Positions 37,515-46,149 of a stretch of DNA of 64,000 nt are shown here, piece after piece (positions within the stretch are counted from its first letter, which is position 1; each line of letters opens with the position of its first letter). The position numbers were made by a program, and so were the translations under genes. Source of the DNA: an uncultured Roseovarius sp. (lineage in GTDB: Bacteria > Pseudomonadota > Alphaproteobacteria > Rhodobacterales > Rhodobacteraceae); the NCBI GenBank assembly GCA_947497295.1, contig CANMFU010000006.1:81641-145640 (forward strand), read 5' to 3'. The notes below the pieces were generated by a model. That model did not search any database. It saw only the letters and a list, made by a program, of their open reading frames with translations, and had not been told where the DNA came from.

Positions 37515-37539
37515 GGAACATACCAGGCGGAGATGGGTT
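37515..37539 (+). promoter_or_regulatory. EcfG-type general stress promoter candidate
   Basis: GGAAC (37515-37519), 16-base spacer, GGTT (37536-37539); the alphaproteobacterial EcfG consensus is GGAAC-N16/17-CGTT, so one base differs. It lies about 50 bases before the start of the small membrane protein gene. Confidence 0.55.
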
Positions 37540-37589
37540 ATAGGTATGACCCAAGAGTGCAATTGCACTGGATGCAGAGGAGTAAAGCC

Positions 37590-37964
37590 ATGGTGAAAGA
37601 TGCTTCAGACGGCAGGACGGCAAAGAGCGTGCCCCCGCGACAGAATGCAGCGCCAAAGAGCGCTTCGGATGCCAGCCTGCCCGAATCGGAGGTCTCACGT
37701 GGTGGTCCGAAAGTGGTAGAGCCATCAAAAGGCAAAGCGCCTGATGATGCAGTGACACCCGACCGCGACTCAGACCTGCGTGATCGCAGAGCGGACCAGC
37801 GGCACGAAGTTCGGGCCGGTCCAGGTGATGCAGGTGCGCAGGATGCACCCGAAATACTGCCCAGGACGCCCAAGATGCCCAAAGCCAGCTTTGCCCGCAT
37901 CGTTCTATGGTTTGTCGTGCCGCTTGCAGTTCTGCTGGCGCTGTATTGGGCGATGTCCGCATAG
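37590..37964 (+). CDS. Small protein with disordered N-terminus and C-terminal membrane anchor
   Basis: Not recognised. 124 residues: a charged, Ser/Pro/Asp-rich, probably disordered part (~1-95) and a single C-terminal membrane helix (IVLWFVVPLAVLLALYWAMS), i.e. a tail-anchored layout. The ATG at 37590 is preferred because AGAGGAG stands eight bases upstream; the frame is open further left without a better start. A candidate EcfG promoter precedes it, hinting at general-stress expression. Confidence 0.6.
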   Translation: MVKDASDGRTAKSVPPRQNAAPKSASDASLPESEVSRGGPKVVEPSKGKAPDDAVTPDRDSDLRDRRADQRHEVRAGPGDAGAQDAPEILPRTPKMPKASFARIVLWFVVPLAVLLALYWAMSA

Positions 37965-38168
37965 TGTGGCGTTTTCGCATTTGCGTACCGGCACCAGGTT
38001 AGACGTTGGTGTAGGACAAGCCGAAATTTCTGAGCATTATGAGTCACGCCCTTCCATTGGCGCCTCGCGCTGAGCGGCCCTGACGCGGTTGTCCGGCACA
38101 GGACGCGCACACCCGGTCAAGCCATCTGAAGAACGCGATTTTGATTGTGCTAAAAGCTGCTGCGTCGT

Positions 38169-39767
38169 TCAGACCATTGCCTCGGGCACGCCGGGCAGGC
38201 GCTTGCCGAAAGCTTGGGCAGGGTGCACATCGTATGGCACCAAAAAACCTTTGCGCCGCTCGGGTGCGGCATCAGAATTCTGGCGGGCACGCTCGGCCCA
38301 GAGCGCGGCGGCGGTTGTGATGTCATAGAATTCGGGGCCGGCGTCCGTGCCCAGCCAGTGACCAAAAATGCGGCTTTGCAATTGGGCCACATGCACTTGG
38401 TCACTCAGCATGATTCCGGCCTCCGTATCCCAGTTCAATGACCGTCCATTCAGGTTGGCTGATGACACAATGGCGCGGTCGCAATCGAAAATGGACACTT
38501 TTGAATGGACGTAGATGATGGGCGATCCGCACAGGGTGTCCCGGCCTTTCGTCTCTAGCGCCACGGGACGCACCGGCGAACAGATTGTGAACCGCGCGCC
38601 AAAGGCGCTGCGCAGGATGGCAACGCATTTTGCCTGTAGAAACTCACCATAGCGCGCGTCCGATCCAGTGCTGCCGTCAAAGGCAACCGTTTCGGGCGCG
38701 GCAGGAACGACGACGATCAGTGTCAGCCGTGGATTTGCTCGCGCGGCGCGCGCCAATTTGTGGCACAGAGGCCTGTCGCGCAGGAACTGCGTCTCCAGGT
38801 AGATCAGCCCGCGGGCACGGTCGATCAGACGATGGTGATCTTCGGCAATGGTGCGCACCATGGGTGTCGGCCCCAGGAATGGCCAGTCGGTCTTGCGCTT
38901 GCGTGACAGAGTTCGCAGCAGCCTGCCGCCAGCCTTGGGGGCGGCTTGCCCGGCAACTATCGCTAGAAATTCGCGGAGGTGGCTGTCCACGTCTTTTGCA
39001 ACAGCGCCGCTGCACATCAGTTGCACATCTTGCCACGTTTCATTGCGCACGCGCTGGTGCCGTTTGTCATCATAGCGCCGCTCGTCCAGATCCAGCCCGC
39101 CGATAAATGCAGTCCGGCGGTCTATCACGCATATTTTCTGATGATGAGTGCCGGGTACCAGCGGTGGGACCGGCCAGCGACGCGCGGTCAAGGTGCCATC
39201 CGGCGCGTCGCGCAGCAGCGGGCGCAGCGCAGGGCTGCACTCCAGACGGCGCGAACGCTCGGATGGCGTGGCTTCGTTCAGGCCTCTGGCAGTCTCGCCC
39301 ACCTCTTTTACCAGACGCGGCCAGAGCAGAAGGCGCGGAAGAATTCCCACCCGCGCCGAGTGGGTTGCGTTCGTAACATTCAGGCGCGCGCCCGGCCCGG
39401 CCAGCTCGCGCGCATTGACGAAGGCCCGGCGTGATTTCCAAGAGGCGCAGTGCAATTCCGGAGCGAGAACGGGATCAAAATCGGACAGGATAAAGGTGAG
39501 CTCGACACCTTTTTGAAGCACATGGACGATCAGATCGAACCAATCGTCACCGATGGCGCGGCCCTCGTCACTGCGCAGTTTCGTCGTCAGGTCAAAAACC
39601 CGGTAGCCAGCAGAAATTTCGGTCTTTGCAGATAGGAACGCGCGCTCCATCGCGGGGTAGACTTCCTCTGCCGTCAGAAGAACCTTGATGTCGCTTGCTG
39701 GAGCGGCAATATCGGTACAATCTGCGTCCTGCTCCTGTCCTGCAATTGGCGGTGTTTCCGCGCGCAT
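38169..39767 (-). CDS. Phospholipase D-like protein with two HKD motifs
   Basis: PLD-superfamily enzyme of 532 residues, acting on phosphodiester bonds of phospholipids. Both HKD motifs are complete: HHQKICVIDRRTAFIGGLD in the first half and VHSKVSIFDCDRAIVSSANL in the second. No signal peptide or membrane helix is seen at the N-terminus, so it may act in the cytoplasm or at the inner membrane face. It lies directly past the NepR-like gene on the same strand (72 bases), and could be co-transcribed. Phospholipase versus transferase or cardiolipin-synthase-like activity cannot be decided. Confidence 0.88.
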   Translation of the reverse strand: MRAETPPIAGQEQDADCTDIAAPASDIKVLLTAEEVYPAMERAFLSAKTEISAGYRVFDLTTKLRSDEGRAIGDDWFDLIVHVLQKGVELTFILSDFDPVLAPELHCASWKSRRAFVNARELAGPGARLNVTNATHSARVGILPRLLLWPRLVKEVGETARGLNEATPSERSRRLECSPALRPLLRDAPDGTLTARRWPVPPLVPGTHHQKICVIDRRTAFIGGLDLDERRYDDKRHQRVRNETWQDVQLMCSGAVAKDVDSHLREFLAIVAGQAAPKAGGRLLRTLSRKRKTDWPFLGPTPMVRTIAEDHHRLIDRARGLIYLETQFLRDRPLCHKLARAARANPRLTLIVVVPAAPETVAFDGSTGSDARYGEFLQAKCVAILRSAFGARFTICSPVRPVALETKGRDTLCGSPIIYVHSKVSIFDCDRAIVSSANLNGRSLNWDTEAGIMLSDQVHVAQLQSRIFGHWLGTDAGPEFYDITTAAALWAERARQNSDAAPERRKGFLVPYDVHPAQAFGKRLPGVPEAMV

Positions 39768-39839
39768 GATTCCCCCGTGTCAACCTCCGGGTCGACGTTG
39801 CGCGACTGCCAGAAAGCGCCGGACGCCTACATCGTGGTG

Positions 39840-39977
39840 TTACTGGTCATTTTTGTCTTGCTGACCAAGTCGACGCAACAGCTCCTGCATCTGAGGAGGC
39901 AATTTTTGCGGCGATGCCTCACGGTAGGCACGCTTGAGGTTGCTTGCAACAGTATCTGTTTCGATCATGTCCATCAT
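39840..39977 (-). CDS. nepR: NepR-like anti-sigma factor (45 residues)
   Basis: Small protein that in alphaproteobacteria holds the stress sigma factor EcfG inactive until phosphorylated PhyR takes it away. The reading frame is MMDMIETDTVASNLKRAYRE followed by ASPQKLPPQMQELLRRLGQQ and a short polar tail. The pattern I-x6-LKRAY-x9-P-x5-LL-x2-L fits the two helices of NepR. GAGG sits seven bases before the first ATG; a second ATG follows at once. A GGAAC-N17-AGTT site lies about 73 bases upstream on the same strand. No phyR or ecfG gene is beside it, which is unusual, so the name rests on the short motif. Confidence 0.6.
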   Translation of the reverse strand: MMDMIETDTVASNLKRAYREASPQKLPPQMQELLRRLGQQDKNDQ

Positions 39978-40049
39978 TCAAATGCCTCGCGCTGTGCGTT
40001 GGCGCGGTTGCCCGGCCCGGCCTGCGCCCCTATGGCGCGTTGAATATTA

Positions 40050-40075
40050 AACTGGCCGCAACTGCCAAAGGTTCC
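40050..40075 (-). promoter_or_regulatory. EcfG-type promoter candidate for the NepR-like gene
   Basis: On the minus strand GGAAC (40075-40071), 17-base spacer, AGTT (40053-40050): one base off the GGAAC-N16/17-CGTT consensus. Self-control of nepR by EcfG is usual in the order. Confidence 0.5.
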
Positions 40076-40168
40076 AAGCCAAGCCCAAGTTAAGCACCTG
40101 TTGCTGAAAAACCCGTTAACGCCGCCAGTGTGCAGTTAATTTTGCATTCGGAAGTTTACCGGCCCGCT

Positions 40169-40193
40169 GGAACTTCGCGGTAGAGAAGGCGTT
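40169..40193 (+). promoter_or_regulatory. EcfG-type promoter candidate, exact consensus
   Basis: GGAAC (40169-40173), 16-base spacer, CGTT (40190-40193), an exact fit to the EcfG consensus. It ends only seven bases before the ATG at 40201, so a transcript from here would be nearly leaderless. The spacer also contains the AGAAGG that could serve as the ribosome site of a longer transcript. Confidence 0.6.
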
Positions 40194-40200
40194 TGCGGTC

Positions 40201-40824
40201 ATGGCCGAATATCAATCAGACGCGCGGCGCTCAAGGTCCGCAGATTCAGACTGTGACACCACCCGAGGCAAAGGATGGACGTCGCGCCTGTCCCGCAGCA
40301 CCGGCGGGCTGGCCGCATTGTCCTTTGCGGAAAGTACGGTGGTGCCTGTCCCGCTGGAAACCATCGTCGTGCCGCTTATGGTCGGCCACCCGCGCCGTGC
40401 GCTGAAAATTGCGCTGGCGATCTGGCTGGGGTGCGTGGTTGGCGCCACCTTGTTTTACTTGCTCGGTTTGCTTTTGGCGGACCCATTGGTGCATCCCGTA
40501 CTGGGCGCCGTGGGGCTGGAGGATGATTTTCAGAAGGTTGCCGACGACCTGTCCGGCGGCGGATTTTTCTGGACTATTTTCGTAGTGTCTTTTTCGCCGG
40601 TGCCGATGCAACTGGCCACTCTGGGTGCCGGCACGGTCGGGGGCAATCCGCTGGTATTTATTGCGGCAATCGCGCTGTCCCGGGGTCTGCGGTACTTCGG
40701 ACTGGCCATTCTGGCGCAACTGGTGGGGACACGGATTGCCCACCTGAAAATTCCCAAAGGCTGGCTGGTCGCCGGCATTGCAGTGCTGCTTCTGGCGGGC
40801 TGGGGCGTGATGCAGCTGGTTTAG
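40201..40824 (+). CDS. VTT/DedA-like (YqaA-type) membrane protein
   Basis: Inner-membrane protein of 207 residues with about five hydrophobic segments after a polar N-terminus of ~35 residues. FAESTVVPVPLETIVVPLM matches the re-entrant loop of YqaA/SNARE-associated proteins, and WTIFVVSFSPVPMQLATLGAG is the second conserved loop. Relatives of the DedA/VTT superfamily flip or scramble lipids. Preceded by an exact EcfG promoter match, consistent with envelope-stress use. Confidence 0.82.
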   Translation: MAEYQSDARRSRSADSDCDTTRGKGWTSRLSRSTGGLAALSFAESTVVPVPLETIVVPLMVGHPRRALKIALAIWLGCVVGATLFYLLGLLLADPLVHPVLGAVGLEDDFQKVADDLSGGGFFWTIFVVSFSPVPMQLATLGAGTVGGNPLVFIAAIALSRGLRYFGLAILAQLVGTRIAHLKIPKGWLVAGIAVLLLAGWGVMQLV

Positions 40825-40891
40825 GTCGATAGCGCTTGTCATCCGGTCAGGTATTTTCCATCAAGGATGAGAATTATCCGGGGGCGATGAC

Positions 40892-43800
40892 ATGCAGAAC
40901 GATTGGCAGCAGGTGCTGAAGGCCGAATGGGGTATCGAGGCGCGATTAACGCAACTGGACGGGGAATACGATCTGAACTTTCGGGCCGTTGCAGCGCGAG
41001 GGACGTATATCCTCAAAGTCATGCGGCCCGGCTGTGATGCGCCCTTTATCGACATGCAGGTGGGTGCGCTGAACCATGCGCTGGCGGCTGCGCCGGGTCT
41101 GCCGTTGCCGCGTCCGATTGCGTCCTTGAGCGGCGCGCAGGTCGTCACAGCCGATGATGCAGACGGCCAGCCGCGTCTTGTCTGGCTGCAAGAGGCGCTG
41201 CCGGGTTTGTGTTATGCCCAATTCCGCCCGCACGCGCCTGCGTTGATCGAAGATCTGGGGGCGCAGATTGGCACGCTTGCCGCCGCATTAGCGGAGTATG
41301 CACATCCCGAACTGCACCGGGATTTGAAATGGAACCTGATGCAGGGCGGCTGGATTGCGGAGCATTTCGATACGGTCGCCGATCCGTCGCGGCAGGCGCT
41401 GTTGTGCGGCATTGCAGCTCAGTTCGACGCGCTCGCTCCGGTCTTGAATGAGTTGCCTGTGCAGGCGATCCATAACGACGTCAACGATTATAACATTTTG
41501 GTGTCGCTGGTTGGAACGCGCCCCACCGTGTCTGGCCTGATTGACATGGGCGATATGTGCGCCGCGCCGCGCATTTGCGATCTGGCAATTGCCGCCGCTT
41601 ATGTGGTGCTGGACCATCCGGCACCCGAGGCGGCGCTGGAGGCTTTGGTGCGCGGCTATCACCGCGCCAGTCCGTTGACCGGGGCCGAGCTGGACATGCT
41701 GCTGCCACTGCTGCGGATGCGTCTGGCGGTGAGCGTGGTCAATTCCACGCTGATGGCGCAGGAAAACCCGGACGATCCTTATGTGACGATTTCTCAGGCG
41801 CCCGCGTGGCGGTTCCTGGAGGGGCCGCAGCCCGGCCGCGATCTGCTGGCTTACCGGTTGCGTGCGGTGTGCGGGCTGCCGATCAGCGATGCCGCCGCGC
41901 GCGTGACGGCGTGGCTGGACACGGCGCGCGGCAGCTTTGCGCCCGTCACGGAGGGCGATCTGGCCTCTGCCCCGATGGGCGCGCTGTCGGTTGAGGCATG
42001 CGCAGTGCCGCGCGACCCATTCAATCTGAGCCAGCCGGAGGCGGCCCTTATCGGCAGCGATACCTTCGGCCCCGAGGATATTTGGCTGGGCTATTACGGC
42101 GAGCCGCGCCTGATTTATACCGCGCCCGCGTTTCGCAAAGGGCCTTGGAAGGCATCGAACAGGCGCACCATTCATCTGGGCATCGACGTTTTCGCGCCTG
42201 CTGGCCGTGCGGTGTTTACGCCGCTGGCCGCGACCGTCCACTTCACCGAAAAGCGCGACACGCCGCTGGATTACGGCGGCATGGTGATCCTTGCCCATGT
42301 CACGCCCGAGGGAGATGAGTTCCATACGCTCTACGGCCATCTGGACCCCGCCAGTTTTGCCCATCTGCGCGAGGGCCAGACGCTGGCGGCGGGCGAGGCG
42401 TTCGCGGCCCTTGGCGACAACACTTGCAACGGTGGCTGGGCGCCGCACCTGCATTTCCAACTGGCGCTGACGCTGGCAGGCATGGGCAATGACTGGCCCG
42501 GTGTGGCCGACCCGGATGAGGCCGAGCTGTGGTGCGCCATTTGCCCGAACCCTGCCGCACTGATGAACCTGCCGGCTGAAAAGATGGCCTATACCGCGCC
42601 TGACAAGGCGGCGGTTCTGGCGGTGCGGGAGAAGCATTTCGGCGGCAATCTGAGACTCAGCTACAGCGATCCGGTCATGCTGCTGCGCGGCTGGCGGCAT
42701 CATATGTTCGACGATTGGGGGCGGCCCTATCTGGATGCCTACAACAACGTGCCGCATGTCGGCCACGCGCATCCGCGCATTCAGGCGGTGGTGGCGGATC
42801 AACTGCTGCGGATGAATTCGAACACGCGCTATCTGCATCCCGCACAGGCGGAATTTGCCGAAAAAATTCTGTCGAAAATGCCGCCGCACCTGTCGGTGTG
42901 CTACTTTGTCAACTCGGGCAGCGAGGCGAATGAATTGGCCCTGCGGCTTGCGCGCGCCGCGACTGGCGGGCGCGGCATCGTTACGCCGAATCACGGCTAT
43001 CACGGCAATACCACCGGCGCGATTGACATATCCGCCTATAAATTCAACGCGCGTGGCGGCATCGGCAGGCCGGATCACGTCGCGCTGGTCGATCTGCCCG
43101 ATGATTATCGCGGCGCGCATCGCCGCGATAATCCGCAGGCCGGCGGGCTTTATGCCGCGCAGGTGCAGGTGGCGATCAAATCGCTGCATAAGCGCGGTCA
43201 TACGCTTGCCGGGTTCATTGCCGAAACCTTTCCCTCGGTCGGCGGCCAGATCATCCCGCCGCCGGGCTACCTGAGCGAGGTCTACAAGCGCATCCGCGCC
43301 GCCGGGGGCGTGTGCATCGCGGATGAGGTGCAGACCGGGCTGGGGCGCCTTGGCAGCCATTACTTCGCTTTTCAGGCGCTGGGTGCATCGCCCGACATGG
43401 TCGTGCTGGGCAAACCCATCGGCAACGGGCATCCCTTGGGCGTGGTGGTGACAACACCGCAGATCGCCGAGGCGTTTGCGCAGGGGCCTGAATTCTTCTC
43501 GACGTTCGGCGGCTCGACCCTGTCCTGCCGGGTTGGCAAGACGGTGCTGGATATCGTCGACGACGAGCGGCTCGCGCAGAATGCCGAGGTGATGGGCGCG
43601 CGCCTAATGGCGGGGCTCAAGGCGCTGATGGCGCGCCACGAGGCGATTGGCGATGTGCGTGGCATGGGCCTGTTTGTCGGGGTCGAACTGGTGACGAACC
43701 GCCGCGCGCGCAGCCCGGCAATCGATATCGCCGCCTATGTAATGAACCGCATGCGCGAACACCGCATCCTGATGGGGCGCGAAGGGCCGGACGACAATAT

Positions 43801-43909
43801 CCTGAAAATCCGCCCGCCTCTGACGATCGACGCGGAAGGCATCGACATGATCCTTTACTACCTCGATACCGTTCTGGCCGAGACGGGTGCGCAAGTCCGG
43901 GTCCGCTGA
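40892..43909 (+). CDS. Three-domain fusion: APH-type kinase, M23 peptidase fold, class III aminotransferase
   Basis: A single 1005-residue chain. Residues ~1-340 are an aminoglycoside-phosphotransferase-like kinase (catalytic loop IHNDVNDYNILV, metal-binding IDMGD). Residues ~420-530 are an M23/LytM domain with the metal ligands in HLGIDVF and HLHF. Residues ~570-1005 are a class III PLP enzyme (IADEVQTGLGRLG, PLP Lys in LGKPIGNGHPLG near 840). The kinase and aminotransferase ends resemble the hydroxylysine kinase/phospho-lyase and ethanolamine-phosphate lyase pairs, in which an amino alcohol is phosphorylated and then eliminated. Similar fusions exist in other proteobacteria. The role of the middle domain in a cytosolic chain without signal peptide is unclear. 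Confidence 0.9.
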   Translation: MQNDWQQVLKAEWGIEARLTQLDGEYDLNFRAVAARGTYILKVMRPGCDAPFIDMQVGALNHALAAAPGLPLPRPIASLSGAQVVTADDADGQPRLVWLQEALPGLCYAQFRPHAPALIEDLGAQIGTLAAALAEYAHPELHRDLKWNLMQGGWIAEHFDTVADPSRQALLCGIAAQFDALAPVLNELPVQAIHNDVNDYNILVSLVGTRPTVSGLIDMGDMCAAPRICDLAIAAAYVVLDHPAPEAALEALVRGYHRASPLTGAELDMLLPLLRMRLAVSVVNSTLMAQENPDDPYVTISQAPAWRFLEGPQPGRDLLAYRLRAVCGLPISDAAARVTAWLDTARGSFAPVTEGDLASAPMGALSVEACAVPRDPFNLSQPEAALIGSDTFGPEDIWLGYYGEPRLIYTAPAFRKGPWKASNRRTIHLGIDVFAPAGRAVFTPLAATVHFTEKRDTPLDYGGMVILAHVTPEGDEFHTLYGHLDPASFAHLREGQTLAAGEAFAALGDNTCNGGWAPHLHFQLALTLAGMGNDWPGVADPDEAELWCAICPNPAALMNLPAEKMAYTAPDKAAVLAVREKHFGGNLRLSYSDPVMLLRGWRHHMFDDWGRPYLDAYNNVPHVGHAHPRIQAVVADQLLRMNSNTRYLHPAQAEFAEKILSKMPPHLSVCYFVNSGSEANELALRLARAATGGRGIVTPNHGYHGNTTGAIDISAYKFNARGGIGRPDHVALVDLPDDYRGAHRRDNPQAGGLYAAQVQVAIKSLHKRGHTLAGFIAETFPSVGGQIIPPPGYLSEVYKRIRAAGGVCIADEVQTGLGRLGSHYFAFQALGASPDMVVLGKPIGNGHPLGVVVTTPQIAEAFAQGPEFFSTFGGSTLSCRVGKTVLDIVDDERLAQNAEVMGARLMAGLKALMARHEAIGDVRGMGLFVGVELVTNRRARSPAIDIAAYVMNRMREHRILMGREGPDDNILKIRPPLTIDAEGIDMILYYLDTVLAETGAQVRVR

Positions 43910-43938
43910 CCCTATACATCGCGGTTCATAGGGTGTAG

Positions 43939-43966
43939 AGGCGGCAACTTGCGCCCGCCGCCTTTC
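43939..43966 (+). terminator. Candidate terminator after the fusion gene
   Basis: AGGCGGC (43939-43945) pairs with GCCGCCT (43957-43963), followed by a short T run (TTT). It lies 30 bases past the stop codon. Confidence 0.6.
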
Positions 43967-44001
43967 GCGCGCGCCCTTGAAACAGCAGAAAAATCAGATC
44001 C

Positions 44002-46149
44002 GTGAAAACAGCACTCGCCGATGCCATTGCCGCTCGTGGTTATACCACTCTCACCCCTGTTCAGGAGGCGGTGACGAATCCCGACCTTACCGGCGTCGAT
44101 ATGCTGGTGTCGGCTCAGACCGGATCGGGTAAGACGCTGGGCTTTGGCCTGGCCATCGCGCCGACTCTCTTGGGTGATGATGAGAAATTCGACGGTGCCG
44201 GCGCTCCGCTAGCGCTGGTGATTGCGCCCACCCGCGAGCTGGCCTTGCAGGTGAAACGCGAGCTGACATGGCTTTATGCCGGGGCGAACGCGGTGCTGGC
44301 GTCCTGCGTTGGCGGCATGGACATGCGCGACGAGCGGCGCGCGTTGCAGCGCGGCGCGCATATCGTCGTCGCCACGCCGGGGCGCCTGCGCGATCACATC
44401 ATGCGCGGCTCGATTGACCTGAGCAGTCTGCGCGCCGTGATTCTTGATGAAGCGGACGAAATGCTGGACCTCGGATTCCGCGAGGATCTGGAGTTCATTC
44501 TGGGCGAGGCGCCGGATGACCGCCAGACACTGCTGTTTTCCGCCACTGTCCCCGCCGCCATCGCCAAGCTGGCGCAAGGATACCAAAAGGACGCCGTGCG
44601 CGTCAGCACGGCCAATGCCGAGGCCGGCCAGCACGCCGATATCGAATACCGCGCAATGGCCGTCTCGCCCCGCGACGGCGAGAACGCGATCATCAACGTG
44701 CTGCGCTATTACGAATCGCCCAACGCTATCGTGTTCTGCAACACGCGCGCCATGGTCGCGCGGCTGACGACGCGCCTGTCCAATCGCGGCTTTGCCGTGG
44801 TGGCGCTGTCTGGTGAATTGACCCAATCGGAACGCACCCATGCGCTGCAAGCCATGCGCGACGGGCGCGCGCGAGTGTGCGTGGCGACGGATGTGGCCGC
44901 GCGCGGCATTGACCTGCCCAACCTCGATCTGGTGGTGCATGCCGAACTGCCGGGCAGCCATGAGACGTTGCTGCACCGCTCCGGCCGCACCGGCCGCGCA
45001 GGGCGCAAGGGCGTCAGCGTTCTGATCGTGCCCCCCGTTGCGCGCAAGAAGGCCGAGCGCATTCTGAACTGGGCAAAACTGCGTGCCGAATGGGGGCCTG
45101 CGCCCTCGGCTGACGAGGTGTCGGCCAAAGACGAAGAGCGCATGATGAATGACGAGGCGTGGTCGGAGGCGATCACGGAAAGCGAAGCGCCCGCCGTTGC
45201 CAAGCTGGTGGACCGCTTCACGCCCGAACAGATCGCCGCCGCATATCTGCGCCAGTATCACAGCCGCCATTCCGCGCCCGAGGATCTGGGCGATCCGGGC
45301 GAAAAACCGGCGCCGCGCGCCGCGTTTGGCCCATCGGTCTGGTTCTCCATCTCCGGCGGGCGCGACAAAGGGGCGGAGCCGCGCCGCCTGTTGCCGATGC
45401 TGTGCAAGGCCGGCGGGATCACGCGCGACGATATCGGCGCGATCCGCATCGGCGACAAAGAGAGCTACGTGGAGCTGCGCAAGCCTGCCGCCGCCGGATT
45501 CAAGGCGTCGATTGGCGAGAATATGCGCGTCGAGGATGGCGCCACGGTCACCGAGTTGTCGCAGCCCCCCGCCATCGCGCAGCGCGCGGACAGCAAACCG
45601 GGCAGCAAGCCGCGCCCCGGCCCCAAGCCGGAATGGAAGAAACCCGCGCGCAAAGGCCCACCGCCTGCCAGCCAGCTGGACGATCTGCCCGCGATCCTGC
45701 CGCAAGCCGATCAGCCCAAGCCTGCGCCGAAAAACACCGCGCCGGTGCAATATGACGACGCCCCTGCACCGCGCGTCAAAAAGCCGAAATCCGCTACGCC
45801 GTCCAAGCCGCGCGTTGCCAAAGGCCCCAAGCCTGATTTCACCCGCGACGGTGCCGTGACGGATGCCGCGCCCAAGCCCAAATTCAAGGGCAAGCCGGGC
45901 AGCTATACCAAGGACCCGACGCCGGTCGGCAAACCCTCCAGCAAGAAGAACCGTGCCCGCGCGGCAGCCAAGGCAGCCGAAGGATATAGCAGCAAGCCGG
46001 GCGCTGCCGCTGGCAAGCCAGCCGGTAAGCCATTTGGCAAGGGGGGCGCGAAACCGGGAGCGAAACCCTTTGGGAAACCGGGTGGCAAGCCTTCTGGCAA
46101 AGCCTCTGGCAAACCGCGCGGCGCCGCATCCAAAGGTGGCAAGGATTAG
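44002..46149 (+). CDS. DEAD-box RNA helicase with basic low-complexity tail
   Basis: ATP-dependent RNA helicase of 715 residues, starting at GTG. Q motif TLTPVQEAV, motif [14 protein letters not shown], motif [14 protein letters not shown], motif III FSATVP and motif [15 protein letters not shown] are complete. After the helicase core comes a DbpA-type RNA-binding domain (about 450-525: [30 protein letters not shown]). The last ~170 residues are a Lys/Pro/Gly/Ala-rich tail ending in repeated GKP/GKA units. DbpA-type helicases act in large-subunit ribosome assembly; the tail probably binds RNA non-specifically. The stop overlaps the betA stop on the other strand. Confidence 0.94.
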   Translation: MKTALADAIAARGYTTLTPVQEAVTNPDLTGVDMLVSAQTGSGKTLGFGLAIAPTLLGDDEKFDGAGAPLALVIAPTRELALQVKRELTWLYAGANAVLASCVGGMDMRDERRALQRGAHIVVATPGRLRDHIMRGSIDLSSLRAVILDEADEMLDLGFREDLEFILGEAPDDRQTLLFSATVPAAIAKLAQGYQKDAVRVSTANAEAGQHADIEYRAMAVSPRDGENAIINVLRYYESPNAIVFCNTRAMVARLTTRLSNRGFAVVALSGELTQSERTHALQAMRDGRARVCVATDVAARGIDLPNLDLVVHAELPGSHETLLHRSGRTGRAGRKGVSVLIVPPVARKKAERILNWAKLRAEWGPAPSADEVSAKDEERMMNDEAWSEAITESEAPAVAKLVDRFTPEQIAAAYLRQYHSRHSAPEDLGDPGEKPAPRAAFGPSVWFSISGGRDKGAEPRRLLPMLCKAGGITRDDIGAIRIGDKESYVELRKPAAAGFKASIGENMRVEDGATVTELSQPPAIAQRADSKPGSKPRPGPKPEWKKPARKGPPPASQLDDLPAILPQADQPKPAPKNTAPVQYDDAPAPRVKKPKSATPSKPRVAKGPKPDFTRDGAVTDAAPKPKFKGKPGSYTKDPTPVGKPSSKKNRARAAAKAAEGYSSKPGAAAGKPAGKPFGKGGAKPGAKPFGKPGGKPSGKASGKPRGAASKGGKD

